From Herpetomonas samuelpessoai (taxonomy: Eukaryota; Euglenozoa; Kinetoplastea; Trypanosomatida; Trypanosomatidae), in contig JASAOC010002135.1 of NCBI GenBank assembly GCA_030849835.1, positions 62,001 through 126,000 on the forward strand: DNA of 64,000 nucleotides, read 5' to 3'. The notes under the pieces were generated by a model, which saw nothing but the letters and a program-made list of their open reading frames with translations, ran no database searches and was not told where the DNA came from. A program made the translations under genes and the position numbers. Within the stretch, counting starts at the first letter, position 1; each line of letters starts with the position of its first letter. Positions 30,091 to 39,974 of this stretch are shown here, one piece after another.

Positions 30091-30703
30091 TTCAACGTGC
30101 GAGAGAGAAAGAAGGAAGAGGAGAGAGAGAGACCACAACTAGGCTCTTCGGACTCGACATCTCACCTGAAGAAAAAAAAAAAACCGCCAGAATATTTTTC
30201 GTTCTTGAAAAAAAAAAAGAACGCGCCCCATGTTTTTTGTTTTCTTTCTTCTGCACGGATGGGAGAGATTTTTCTAAAACTTTCCTCTTTCTCCTTTCAC
30301 CCCATTCCTCCCCTCCTCCCCTCCACACTTTCGATGTACTGGAACTCTATCACTTTTATGTTTTTCTTTTCGTCGATTCCATTAGCTTGCGGTGTTCCAC
30401 ATGAATATTCATTTCCAAAAAGAGAAAAAAAAGAAAATCGAAAAAGGAAAAGAACGCAACGACGGCATCAACGCAACCGCAGGACCATCTCCAACGTACT
30501 CGCTGCTCGAATCCTCAGACGTGCATAGGAAATGACTTCTTTATTCTGTAAAAAAGCGTTCTTAGCGTACGCACTCGTCAAGGTTGACGTCGTGGTTTGC
30601 CATTTTCCATTTTCGTTCCTTCTGTCTAAAACAACAACAACAACATCAGAAACAAAAGTAACGATGTTTTTTCTCAATCTCTGTTCACGTTTGTGTTCGA
30701 CTC
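29746..30703. other. Spacer between the 132-residue gene and the doubtful 109-codon ORF
   Basis: Low-complexity A, T, CT and AC runs with no credible ORF. The sense strand carries (CAA)5 at 30631-30645. An AG at 30648-30649 follows a pyrimidine-rich stretch, but the first ATG after it (30664) opens a different and less coding-like frame. Confidence 0.55.
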
Positions 30704-31033
30704 ATGTTTGTGATACCAACGAAAACAAAAAGAAGAAAAGCAGCCGCTACAAGAAGAGCATCAGCGAGGGAGGGAAAAGAAAGAAAGAAAGAAGGCACCC
30801 ATCTGCAACAGCGCAAACGCACGAGCACCCGTGCTCACGCTACCGACTTCCCACTTCACGCTTCCGTCGTGCTCAATTTTCTTGGCATCCCCTCAACGTC
30901 CGTGGAGAACGATGAGGACCAAAGGTTTGGAGAAGACGGGAAACTTTGGAAGCTGACAGGTCCCCTGACAGAGGTCTTTCTCGACGCGCGTGCGGAGACT
31001 TTGCGTGAGGGTGGGGACTTCACGGTACGCTAA
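30704..31033 (+). CDS. Doubtful small ORF, 109 codons
   Basis: The first 45 codons are Lys/Arg/Ala low complexity. The last 60 look protein-like, with segments such as ASVVLNFLGIP and LTGPLTEVFLDARAET, and GC content rises accordingly. It lacks a clean acceptor: the nearest AG upstream (30649) would present the ATG at 30664 first, in another frame. It could be a small real gene with a different start, a remnant of a decayed gene, or chance. I recognise no family. It ends 470 nt before the antiporter start, on the same strand. Confidence 0.3.
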   Translation: MFVIPTKTKRRKAAATRRASAREGKERKKEGTHLQQRKRTSTRAHATDFPLHASVVLNFLGIPSTSVENDEDQRFGEDGKLWKLTGPLTEVFLDARAETLREGGDFTVR

Positions 31034-31503
31034 GAAGAGGCGGCAGTCAAAGAGGGGTGGGTGATTCCTCTAGCGCGTCGTGCGTGCGTGTGGGCTGATG
31101 TGCAGCTTCAAAGCGTAAAAAGCAATGGCACGCTGTGACGTTTTCGTATGGATGAAAACGCTCCTCATCGGCACTCTTTCTCTCTCTCCCTCCTTCTTTT
31201 CTTTCTCTGTTCTCGGGACGGTGTTATTGCCACAATGACAAACATTTGTTTTCCTCCCTTTTTTTTGGTTTGCGCTGCACCCTTGTGTAGAGGTTTTCCA
31301 TAGTGCAGAAATTAAGTCACCTCATTCACACTTCGAAGGAGGTGGCACGCCGTTTTTTTTTTTTTTTTACCTTCTTCACGCTCGCACAACGGGAGGCCTC
31401 CTTTGTTCCGCCTTCTGAATCCAGAAAACACCTAGAGTATCCATCTCTGCGTCACCAAAAAAAAAAAAAAGTAGAGAAAAGAAGAAGAAAGAAATAGGGA
31501 ACA
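31034..31503. other. Spacer before the antiporter gene
   Basis: 470 nt of pyrimidine-rich and A-rich sequence including the antiporter's acceptor. No ORF of interest. Confidence 0.6.
31353..31395 (+). promoter_or_regulatory. Candidate trans-splice acceptor for the antiporter gene
   Basis: A run of 16 T is followed by a CT-rich stretch, with the first AG at 31394-31395. The next ATG is the CDS start at 31504, after an A-rich leader of about 108 nt. Confidence 0.6.
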
Positions 31504-34500
31504 ATGCAATCCGATCCGGCCTTGTCGCATGCGTCGCGCTTCCTCCCTTCGTCCGATTCCGTGATTTTGTGGCTGCAAAACAGCCTCGTGCTGCTCTTGT
31601 ACCTCTTCCTCCTGTGGTGCTCATGGCGCTTCTACCGGCTAGGACAGTTTCTCAGCCGTCGGACGGCTTCCGCCACGTCCGCAGACGAGAAGAGTGCAGC
31701 AGGAGACACAGAGGGTCACCTCGGAGAGGACCAACACAAGGATCCCCTCGACGCAAGTTCTCGCGGAGACTCTGATAACAAAGACGGTGAAGATCAAACC
31801 GCAGAGACGACGGCACGCAAGGCTCCCGGTGACCTGTCAGCTCTGGCGACAACGGTGGTGGGAACCACCGAGGTGCAGGTGCGCGCTCGCGGCCCTTATG
31901 GAACCTCAGACACACCAAAACCACCGCCAGCAACGGGTGCTCCGCTGGATAAGAGGAGAGCGACGACTCCTATCGTCGGTAGGCTGACGCGAGCGCGAGC
32001 GTGGCTGCGCGCGTTTGTCGTTCGCTATTGTTGTTGCTGCTGCTGGGCGAGTCGTGCGTCAAGTGCACCACCGCTGGCAGCAACGAGGAAACGCAATCGT
32101 TGTGTTGCGCGCGCACGCGTGCTGTGGCGCTCCCTGCCGGCCATTCCACCAGTGCTGTTTCTTCTTCTCACAGGCGTCCTTGCGCGTGAGGTGCTCGAGC
32201 TCGTGAACTATCACCAGTCCGTTAGTCGACTCTGGGAGGACATGGACCTGCAACAACAGCAGCAGCTTCAGGCGCATGAAGAGACGGGTGAGAGAAGCGT
32301 CATTGCCGCGGTGGCACTGACGCACGACATGGCCCATCACGAAGAGCCGCGCGTGCGGGTGGCTTCATCTGCCGTATGGAGTCCCTCATCAATAGCCGAC
32401 GGCGCATCTATGGCCGCGACGGCGCCGAAGCGAGCCGCCACCACCGCGTCCTCCTCTGCGCTTGACAACCCCGCACGCCGCGTCAACCTTGTCGAGCGCC
32501 TCCTCGTCGTCTCCCAGCCCTTCTTGCTGCTGGGCCTCGCGACCATTGGCCTCGACATTGGCTCCCACCTTGCTTACCCGCAGCTATCCCTGGTCAAGAA
32601 GCAGCTGAGCCTCTTTCTTCTTTGCTTTTTTCCGGTGGTGTTTGTGGCCATGACCCTGGTCTTTCGCGTGGCGGGCGCGCGATTGCTGCATTCGTCTGAA
32701 CGCGGGGCTTGGTTCAGCGCGTCGCTGCGCGTGGTGGTGACGGAAGGCGACTTCGACACGGCGCCACCTCCGTCCGAGGCCGCCATGCTCGAAACGGCGA
32801 ACCGTTTCTTTGCGAGGTATGAATCCACCGCGCTGTGGTGCTTCGCGCTTGTCATGGCGTGCATCACGCTGGAGCGGTCCTCGCCTGAATTCATCAATGC
32901 GATTTACAGCACAGGCGCCCGCGGTGTCTTACCGAGCTTTACCCTCTGCGTGACGGCGTGCCAAGACATCTTTGCCCTCGTGTTGTTTGTGCTGGTGTCC
33001 TCCTCGGTTCGACCGCGGCAGGTGGACGGCGCGCGCATGTTGTTGGCGAGCGTGCGTGCTGTCGCGGCGCACACCATGCAGGAAGGAAATAGGCGTGCTT
33101 CGAAAAGGGTGGAGGCTGACATGAACATGTCAAGCGCTTTTCTTTTTGGGCGTGCCGCGAACGCCACTGCGTCATTTGCTGAGGGAGAAGAAGAGGAAGA
33201 AGAGGAATTGATAGCGCAGCAAGGCTTTCCGCTGCCAAAGCTCTCGGAAGGAGCAGAGGTGTCCAGCGGAGAGGAAGGGGCCGCTAAGGAGCTCCTTCTC
33301 ATCGCCATGGCAACCCTCGGCGCTACCATCACAGCGTTGCTCCTGCGCAAGGCGTTTCTCTTTGTCCTGCGTCGTGTGGAGGCCCGCATCTTGCGACGGC
33401 GCGCGGCCGCCTCTCGCACCCGTGCAGATGAGCGGCTGGTAGCGGATCATGGCCACAACGCCGACACCGTTTCCGATCACGTGACTGCTGTTCCCATTGC
33501 CCACGATGCTGACACACACGCCACAGACAAAAACGAAATGTCACGAGAGCAGGCGGAGCCCGTTGCCTATGCCGCCTTCGGCCTCCTCGCTCTCCTCACC
33601 GGCACCCTCGCCTTGTGGGCGGCGACGACGCCCTGCGAGCTGCTTCTCGCCGCCGTACTCACAGGCAGCGGCGCGAACTTCTTTGTTTCCTGCCCCCTTC
33701 TGCACCTGTCGGTAGGCGCGCTGAATGAGCTAACCAACGTGGTCCTCTTCACCACAATGGGAATGCGCACTCGGTTTTCATCGTACACGGTCCCGACGGC
33801 GGCAGAGCTTCTTGCCACGACCATGACGACGGCAACTTCAAAGGGCAGCTTTCCCGCTGCTGCTGCTGGTGCTGCCGATGCTGCGCTGCTAGACGGAAGA
33901 AAAGCATTCAGGGACAATGTTTCTATCGCGGCGATGCTTGTCCCAAAGCTGCCAAGTCCTGTAGGGCCGGCTTCCTTTCCGTCGATTGCCCTCTACGGCG
34001 TCTTCTTCTTTGTGGCACGTGTCATCTTCTTGTGGTTAGGCGGCTTTGTTGGTGCCACGGTCGCGGGGGTGGAGCGCTTGGCCAACCAATACGTGACACC
34101 CCCTTCCCGTGAGGACACCACACCTGCGTCGACGATTGCGGCAACCAATTCGAAAAACAACAACAACAACACCGCTGTTGCTACCGCTGCCGCTTCTCCT
34201 CCTCCCTCTTCAGGACGTCATGTAGATGCGGTGCCTACACCGTCGATGGCAGCGCGGCTGACGACGGCGAGGTCTGACCCTGATCGGCCTGCTGTGAAAC
34301 CCATCGTGGGCGTGCGGTACTGGATCGGGTTCGCCCTCATCACGCAGCTCGCCATTGCGCTGACCTTGAACGCGCGCGGCGGAGAAGAGTACAAGCAGCG
34401 GATGATGGTGGGCCTCTCGGCACAGGCAGCAGCGGTGTCTCCGCATGGCGCGATGAAAGCATCTGGCGCTGCGCAGGTGCGTGCACAGGCGTTACAGTCG

Positions 34501-34638
34501 CTGCTTTCACCGGCACACTTGATGTTGTCCATGGCGCCGCTGGTGCAGGCGTACACGATCAGCATTGCGCTGGCCATGGTGTCAGGGCCAGTTCTCGGTG
34601 CCTGGGTATTGCGAAAGAGCACGCGCCACCACAAGTAG
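31504..34638 (+). CDS. CPA2-like cation/proton antiporter, multi-pass membrane protein
   Basis: The protein has 1044 residues and about a dozen hydrophobic helices, at about 19-44, 211-234, 331-355, 366-393, 442-463, 475-500, 596-620, 690-709, 713-730, 827-855, 935-957 and 1013-1037. The segment around ERSSPEFINAIYSTGARGV and the following TACQDIFALVLFVL resembles the core of CPA2 exchangers. Q487-D488 corresponds to the QD pair seen in KefB/KefC-type K+/H+ antiporters. A late segment (VRYWIGFALITQLAIALTLN) fits the conserved penultimate region of that family. Long polar loops are inserted at about 60-200, 240-320, 510-590, 630-680 and 870-930, making it much longer than bacterial members (about 550-600). 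It probably exchanges K+ or Na+ for H+ at an organelle or plasma membrane; ion and location are inferred. The alternative is an unassigned polytopic protein. Confidence 0.72.
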   Translation: MQSDPALSHASRFLPSSDSVILWLQNSLVLLLYLFLLWCSWRFYRLGQFLSRRTASATSADEKSAAGDTEGHLGEDQHKDPLDASSRGDSDNKDGEDQTAETTARKAPGDLSALATTVVGTTEVQVRARGPYGTSDTPKPPPATGAPLDKRRATTPIVGRLTRARAWLRAFVVRYCCCCCWASRASSAPPLAATRKRNRCVARARVLWRSLPAIPPVLFLLLTGVLAREVLELVNYHQSVSRLWEDMDLQQQQQLQAHEETGERSVIAAVALTHDMAHHEEPRVRVASSAVWSPSSIADGASMAATAPKRAATTASSSALDNPARRVNLVERLLVVSQPFLLLGLATIGLDIGSHLAYPQLSLVKKQLSLFLLCFFPVVFVAMTLVFRVAGARLLHSSERGAWFSASLRVVVTEGDFDTAPPPSEAAMLETANRFFARYESTALWCFALVMACITLERSSPEFINAIYSTGARGVLPSFTLCVTACQDIFALVLFVLVSSSVRPRQVDGARMLLASVRAVAAHTMQEGNRRASKRVEADMNMSSAFLFGRAANATASFAEGEEEEEEELIAQQGFPLPKLSEGAEVSSGEEGAAKELLLIAMATLGATITALLLRKAFLFVLRRVEARILRRRAAASRTRADERLVADHGHNADTVSDHVTAVPIAHDADTHATDKNEMSREQAEPVAYAAFGLLALLTGTLALWAATTPCELLLAAVLTGSGANFFVSCPLLHLSVGALNELTNVVLFTTMGMRTRFSSYTVPTAAELLATTMTTATSKGSFPAAAAGAADAALLDGRKAFRDNVSIAAMLVPKLPSPVGPASFPSIALYGVFFFVARVIFLWLGGFVGATVAGVERLANQYVTPPSREDTTPASTIAATNSKNNNNNTAVATAAASPPPSSGRHVDAVPTPSMAARLTTARSDPDRPAVKPIVGVRYWIGFALITQLAIALTLNARGGEEYKQRMMVGLSAQAAAVSPHGAMKASGAAQVRAQALQSLLSPAHLMLSMAPLVQAYTISIALAMVSGPVLGAWVLRKSTRHHK

Positions 34639-35247
34639 TCGACGGCATTGCTCGATGCGGGTTGGAGGAGGAAGAGAACGAAAGAAGGAGAGAGGGAGAG
34701 GCTCCCATGCTGGTGACGCCCACTGCCTGCATTCTTTCACATCTTCTCTTCTCACTTCTTTTTCTTCTCAATTGTACATTTCTTGGGCTCGCTGTTGAAC
34801 GCCTTTTTTTTTTTCTGACTGAAGCATACGACACCAAGTCGATGCTCCGAAGAACAAAAATAAAAAGAAAGCGATATGCCATTTGCTCCTCCTCGTTTCT
34901 GGTCGGGACACCTACCCCCTGCATGCATCGTTGAGGCGCAGCAGCTCCACACTCAGCAATACCATGAAGAAGAAAACCTATTCTTGACGTTCCCCTTCTC
35001 TTTTTGATGAGCAGAGATGACATCGGCTCAGGCGCTCTCACATGCATGAATCCCCATGAAATCAACTCGCATTGTTTTTCTCCGCTTCTCTTTCTTCCCC
35101 ATCCTCTCTGTGTAACAGAAAATCCTCTGAGCTATTCTTGCTTTTTTTTTTTTCACCACGGCTCTTCAGTTTTTTTTTCTCGTCATTACATTATCTTTGT
35201 CTTCTCTCAAGTGCAAACACACATACATTTGTACGATTCAAACCGAC
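34639..35247. other. Spacer before the 510-residue membrane protein gene
   Basis: About 600 nt of 3' UTR-like sequence followed by strongly T-rich sequence. Small ORFs are not convincing. The in-frame ATG at 35197 lies just upstream of the likely acceptor AG at 35211. Confidence 0.6.
35170..35211 (+). promoter_or_regulatory. Candidate trans-splice acceptor for the 510-residue protein gene
   Basis: A T/CT-rich tract ends in TCTCTCAAG, with the AG at 35210-35211. The first ATG downstream is 35248. An earlier CTTCAG at about 35164-35169 would instead keep the ATG at 35197. Confidence 0.55.
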
Positions 35248-36780
35248 ATGAAGCCAATCAAAACACGTAAGCGTCGGATGGCCGCTCGCACCGACGACGG
35301 TGCTCTCCGCGTGGCCCTCAAGATCTCTTCCCTCATGGTATGGGCCTTCTACTCCTTCGCCGCCCTCTACGTTGCCTACTGCAACTCGTTTTTTCTCGAG
35401 GATGACCACCAGCTTCTCGCCGCCCAGAGCGTCGTGGGGCACAGCACGCCAAAGTCGCTTCTCCAGAAGGTGCAGCTCAGCCACAAGTATAGCAAGTACT
35501 ATTACTACTTCTTCCCCGATGGCTTTGACATCGCCGCCTTCATGCCGCTCGTCATTCGCGTCGTGGCCTTTAGCCTGGCTGCGACGGCGGCGACGTTCTA
35601 CTTTGCCAATCAGTACGGCAGCGGAGGCGAGATGCTCATGTTTGTGGCGTGGCTGATTGGCGTGCTGAGCGAGCGGTACTGGCTGACGGCACCCGTTAGC
35701 TTGGGGGCGATTGCGACTACTGCGACCGCGTCGACGTCAGCGGCCTCGGCGGTGGCGTCATCTGTCGCATCGTCTGTCGCGTCGACGGTGATCAAGAACG
35801 CAACAAATGCGGCGGCCGCTGCGGCTGCGGCGGCGTCATCATCCGCCTCTGCTTCCGCTTCCGCTTCTGCGGGAGGCAGTGATGTGGTGGTGATGTACGA
35901 TCACCGCATCCCAACGGTGCCCAGCTGGCTTTGGCTTGTCGTGTCCATTGGCACGGGCTTCTTCTGCGGACTCATGGCCAAGGTGAAGGACATTGCAGAT
36001 GGCAAAGTCGATCGTGGGCATCACTTGCTGAGCATGCTGGAAGACGAGGATGGCAGCACCGTGGCCGCACGCATCGACGACGTCCGCGTCTTGCAGAAGA
36101 CAGCCGCAGACGATGAAACGGCAGGTGACGCGGGCCCGGCAACGGCTGTTGCAACCTCATCGACAAGGACGGGGGCCCTGGGCAAGCGTCATGCCTCGGA
36201 TACGGCGACAACGACGAGCACAGGGGGAGGCGGGATGGAAGGCGTGCGCACGGTCACGACACGCCGCCGTCGCAACCGCGCCGCCCGCGGCTTCGGCTCC
36301 CGCTTCGTCGCCATCGGCGAGCGCCTCTACATTGTCATTCCCTTCTGCACCGGCCAGTGGTTTGCCTTTATTCTGCGTCACGGCTGGCGTGGGATCTTCA
36401 TCGAGAACTGCGTGCTGGTGCTGACGCTGGGCATGATTGGCTACACGATGCTGAGCTTCAAGCTGCTGCGGGAGCAGGTGTACCGCACCTCAGGCCGCAC
36501 CACGGTGGTGCGCTACCGCCGCACGGTGCCGATTGGCGAGAATGGAAATGAGGTGGCGACGGTGGTGGAGGAGGATGAGGTGGAGACGACGGTGGATTTG
36601 ATTGATTTGATTTCTAAGATTTTCACCACGTCGTTTGGCGCCGTAGGCGTTGGTGTGGTGGCGGTCAACGTCTTTATCACGATGCTGGCCATTCCCTTTC
36701 TCAAGACTCTTGTGAAGCTGAACGCATTGGTGAGTAGTGTGGGGATTCTCGTGGAGCTCTTTGTTTATGAAATGGCTTAA
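35248..36780 (+). CDS. Hypothetical multi-pass membrane protein, 510 residues
   Basis: I do not recognise the family. The start is basic (MKPIKTRKRRMAARTDDG), followed by hydrophobic helices at about 27-46, 93-118, 128-146, 227-245, 358-378, 384-405 and a long hydrophobic stretch at 460-505. An aromatic cluster KYSKYYYYFFPDGFD occurs at about 80-93. Between helices 3 and 4 lies an Ala/Ser/Thr low-complexity run (about 155-215), and between 4 and 5 a polar loop (about 250-355) with an Arg-rich patch TRRRRNRAARGF just before the fifth helix. There is no signal peptide apart from the first helix. The short start is preferred because an in-frame ATG 51 nt upstream precedes the likely splice acceptor. 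The next ATG, at 35278, is a further alternative. Channel, transporter or tether cannot be told apart. Confidence 0.85.
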   Translation: MKPIKTRKRRMAARTDDGALRVALKISSLMVWAFYSFAALYVAYCNSFFLEDDHQLLAAQSVVGHSTPKSLLQKVQLSHKYSKYYYYFFPDGFDIAAFMPLVIRVVAFSLAATAATFYFANQYGSGGEMLMFVAWLIGVLSERYWLTAPVSLGAIATTATASTSAASAVASSVASSVASTVIKNATNAAAAAAAAASSSASASASASAGGSDVVVMYDHRIPTVPSWLWLVVSIGTGFFCGLMAKVKDIADGKVDRGHHLLSMLEDEDGSTVAARIDDVRVLQKTAADDETAGDAGPATAVATSSTRTGALGKRHASDTATTTSTGGGGMEGVRTVTTRRRRNRAARGFGSRFVAIGERLYIVIPFCTGQWFAFILRHGWRGIFIENCVLVLTLGMIGYTMLSFKLLREQVYRTSGRTTVVRYRRTVPIGENGNEVATVVEEDEVETTVDLIDLISKIFTTSFGAVGVGVVAVNVFITMLAIPFLKTLVKLNALVSSVGILVELFVYEMA

Positions 36781-38432
36781 TGCTCTCATGTGTGTTCTAT
36801 TACGAAGATGACAGGGACATCAAGGTCAGACGCGAGAGCGTGAGAGAAGCCAACGAAAACAACAACAACAACAACAGAAGAAGAAGAAGAAGAGAGAAGA
36901 GGCGGGATGATTGCTCATGTTCCGTCACTCTAACTCTCATATCGTTGCTCTTGTGTCGTTTTTTCTTTTTTCCTCTCCTCCCTCTCTTACCTGAACGTCC
37001 TTCATGAAAGCGCATGCTGGTGGATGGGTCAACCCATTTCCATCAAAAGAAAAAAAACAAAAAACAAAACAAAACAAAAAAAAACACTGCCAACAATACC
37101 ACCACTCGCAAAAAAAAAAAAAAGAAAGAAAAAGAAAACGGTTCACTCTTTTTCAGTGATAGAAACGGTATTTCTGTCCCTTCCCTACTTCCTGTCCCGG
37201 TGCTACAAACAAAAAAAAAGCTAAAACGAAAAAAAATAAATATACCTACACTTACCCATGCATTACACGTTCGCTCTCTTGTATATATTTTTCTTTTGCA
37301 CTCTTTGCTGAACACGAGCGAGTTCATCTCACATGCTGTCCACTTTCGCCTCCCTCCTCCTTTTTTCAACTGATGTTGATTATGTTTGGGTTGCTTTCTT
37401 CTCCCCGTTGTCGTCGTACCAATGTTTACTCCTCTTTCTCAGAGCCGCACTCTTCACCGCCATCCCCTTTTTAAAAAAAATAATAATCAACAAAATCTTT
37501 CCCTCCGGCTTCCACGGAATGCTTCACTTTTTTTTTTTCTTCTATCATGCTATCGCCATCATACCACTTTCTCTTTCTTTCGTCTTTACCCTTTTCAAAA
37601 AATATATAATGGAAACGTCAACGTCATCTCCGCCTTATCGTATCGTCTCTTCCTTTGCTTTGTCACACGTGAAATCACTGACCCCACAAGCGCACGTGCA
37701 TAAAGAATAAAATGACGAACTGGATGCGCGCTCTCTCTCTCTCTCTCTATGCGATGCCCGCGCACTCACCGGAAGAGTTACCATGTAGCATGACATGGAC
37801 GACCACACAGAGGGGTAGAATAAGGAGGCCATGATGGATCGTTGCTTCGATGCTTCTTTCCGTTTCCTCTGAGGGGTATTTTCTTTTTCTCGTCAAGGGC
37901 TGTCATCCGACCCACCTCCCCTTCAGTGTCTGTTTGTACTTGTGTGTGTGTGTGTGTGTTGATAAGCGAAAAGGGGTGAAGGAGAGAGAAAAAAAGAGAG
38001 AATTGTTTCATTTGACTTTGGACACCCTCCCCCCCCCCCCACACACACTGCGACTGCGCTGACTCCGTTGTGAAACCACAAGCAGACAGAGAGAGAGAGA
38101 AAGAGGAAGAGAATAAGAAGGACATGCGGACTGGATGGTGTTGCTTTCAACGGGACTCCATAGAATATCTTGTGATCGTGTTCTCCCATCGCTTGACAAA
38201 CCTTGACGTGCGACATTCCTCTTCTTATTTCCCTCTTTCAAATATTCATAAATTGCCTTTTAGTGTCCTGAAGGGTTTTCACAGAAGCAGCACACAGAGA
38301 ACAATCAATAGCGAAGGACGTTCTTTCAAAAAAAAAAGTTTTGTCACGCATCACATCCTGTGTCTTCACTCTCCCTTGATAAAAAAAAAGGAAATCTGCA
38401 CAGCATAAAACCTTCTTCTGGATGCGATCCTC
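36781..38432. other. 1.65-kb spacer
   Basis: A-rich then T-rich low complexity, with (CAA)n at 36858-36876, a CT run at about 37732-37748, a GT run at about 37941-37958 and a C run at about 38029-38040. ORFs of 70-125 codons translate to Lys or Phe/Ser strings. Nothing supports a gene. Confidence 0.6.
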
Positions 38433-38496
38433 ATGTCTTCTCCGGAGCCGAGAACGCATGGAGGAATCGGCGGCCGCCATTTCACTCCTGCTATGA
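38422..38496 (+). promoter_or_regulatory. Upstream ORF overlapping the start of the 513-residue gene
   Basis: An ATG 11 nt before the main ATG opens a 24-codon frame in a different phase that ends at TGA 38494-38496, inside the main CDS. If the acceptor is CAG 38401-38403 or AAG 38388-38390, this is the first AUG of the mRNA and would depress or redirect initiation at 38433. Confidence 0.4.
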
Positions 38497-39974
38497 CAGC
38501 CTTGCCACCTTCCACAGCACACCATCATCCTCTCCCAGATGGAAACGATGCGATGTTGCAAACACTAAAAGATGACAGGCCTACCGGAAAGGATATCGAC
38601 GTCTCTCTTTTCTTCTTTAACGGCGCGCTTCATCGGCTCGCCATGAAGCCATCCTACGGAGCGTCTGCCACGTGCAGCGCGACAGACCTTCTCAACCAGC
38701 AGGAGGCCGTGCGTGACGGGACGGCCGAAGGGCTGGGTAGCGTTCATCTCCCTTGTTCAAGCGCTGATAGAGAGGCTTCACATGTGGCGCCGCGTGCGCA
38801 TGCAGCGTTTCACGCAGATCCTGTTGCCGACGCCGGAGACGATGCGCTACCCGTCGATGAGGACCTCGACTCCCTCCTGGATCTGTCCTCCACCGACTCG
38901 CTGACAGCGTTACCGTCACTCGTCCCTCCGACGGTAAGCCCACTGCCGATGTCGGATCGACTTCTTGAAGGTCCCTTGGGCCATCACACCGCGGGGCCTA
39001 ATGGCTTTGCAGACGGCAATCTTTTCCATTCGAATAACAACGCCAGCAGCGGCAGCGTGGCTACGATGGGAGGAGGAGGAGGAGGAGACAGCACCGCGTC
39101 AAGCACGCGGCGACGATTTCCCTCGCATAGACAATTCAACGTCTTTCGTGTGCGAGAGACGGACCCATGGTGCCGAGCGGCATCCTGGGACGTGACGGAT
39201 GAAGGTGAAGAAGAGAGCGCTGAGGACGGTCCAGGGCTTCTCTGTGAAGGATCGTGGGAAGAGCCAGGGATCAAACGCAAGGCAGAGAAAACGTCTTGGT
39301 GTGACCCATCCTCAAAACCGTTAGACCATGATGAAGAGAGAAAAGATGCGGCCGGGGTGTCGATGGGGGGAACCATCTCACCGTGCGTGCCACTTTTAAA
39401 TCGTCGTCATTGTGATGACGGCATCCCTGAAACGGCAGCACCTCATCCGATGCAAGCCGCTTCGCATCGGCCACAGACACCACAAAGCAAGCCGTGGAAG
39501 GAGGAGGATGTCCTGAGAGAATCACAGGAGGCAGCGACGACGGGTCTTCGCCTGCTTGCCAGCCGCATTCGATTTGAAGCACGGTCTCGACTTGGACAGC
39601 GACTTGCTTGCTCTACTACAAACGCACCGTTGCCCACGGAAAGCTCTTCTAGAACCAGCTCTCCAGGGCGAAGAAATCAAGGCGCCCGTGTTCACACAGA
39701 GCAAGGTGTACAGGAAACATCCGCGCCGCCGGCAAGACCTCCCGCGGTGTCGTATCCCAGCGTGCATCACCACGACGTAGACGATGCGCTTGGCGGACCG
39801 AACACAGACTTTCTGAAAACGATGGATGCTACCGATTCAAATTTCTTCTTCTTCCCGACCGCACCTTCCGCCGTGGGGTCGGCTGCTAGCGGTACCTTCG
39901 GCAGCAGTACACCACAGGGGCTTGCAAACTTGGGCTGGCTCCGGCCCGGCTCACCGCTTCCCCCCATGGAGTGA
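38433..39974 (+). CDS. Hypothetical disordered protein, 513 residues
   Basis: I recognise no family. The composition is Ser/Pro/Asp/Thr/His-rich and probably disordered, with three more ordered-looking islands: DVSLFFFNGALHRLAMKPSY at about 52-71, SHRQFNVFRVRETDPWCRAA at about 230-250, and a C-terminal segment with NFFFFPTAP then GLANLGWLRPGSPLPPME. An acidic stretch DEGEEESAEDG follows the second island. There is no signal peptide or membrane segment. Codon composition matches neighbouring genes and the frame stays open for 1.5 kb, so it is probably real. The start is uncertain because an out-of-phase ATG precedes it by 11 nt; M29 (MTALPPS) is a possible later start. The short islands in a disordered chain look like linear binding motifs, which is an inference. 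Confidence 0.75.
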   Translation: MSSPEPRTHGGIGGRHFTPAMTALPPSTAHHHPLPDGNDAMLQTLKDDRPTGKDIDVSLFFFNGALHRLAMKPSYGASATCSATDLLNQQEAVRDGTAEGLGSVHLPCSSADREASHVAPRAHAAFHADPVADAGDDALPVDEDLDSLLDLSSTDSLTALPSLVPPTVSPLPMSDRLLEGPLGHHTAGPNGFADGNLFHSNNNASSGSVATMGGGGGGDSTASSTRRRFPSHRQFNVFRVRETDPWCRAASWDVTDEGEEESAEDGPGLLCEGSWEEPGIKRKAEKTSWCDPSSKPLDHDEERKDAAGVSMGGTISPCVPLLNRRHCDDGIPETAAPHPMQAASHRPQTPQSKPWKEEDVLRESQEAATTGLRLLASRIRFEARSRLGQRLACSTTNAPLPTESSSRTSSPGRRNQGARVHTEQGVQETSAPPARPPAVSYPSVHHHDVDDALGGPNTDFLKTMDATDSNFFFFPTAPSAVGSAASGTFGSSTPQGLANLGWLRPGSPLPPME

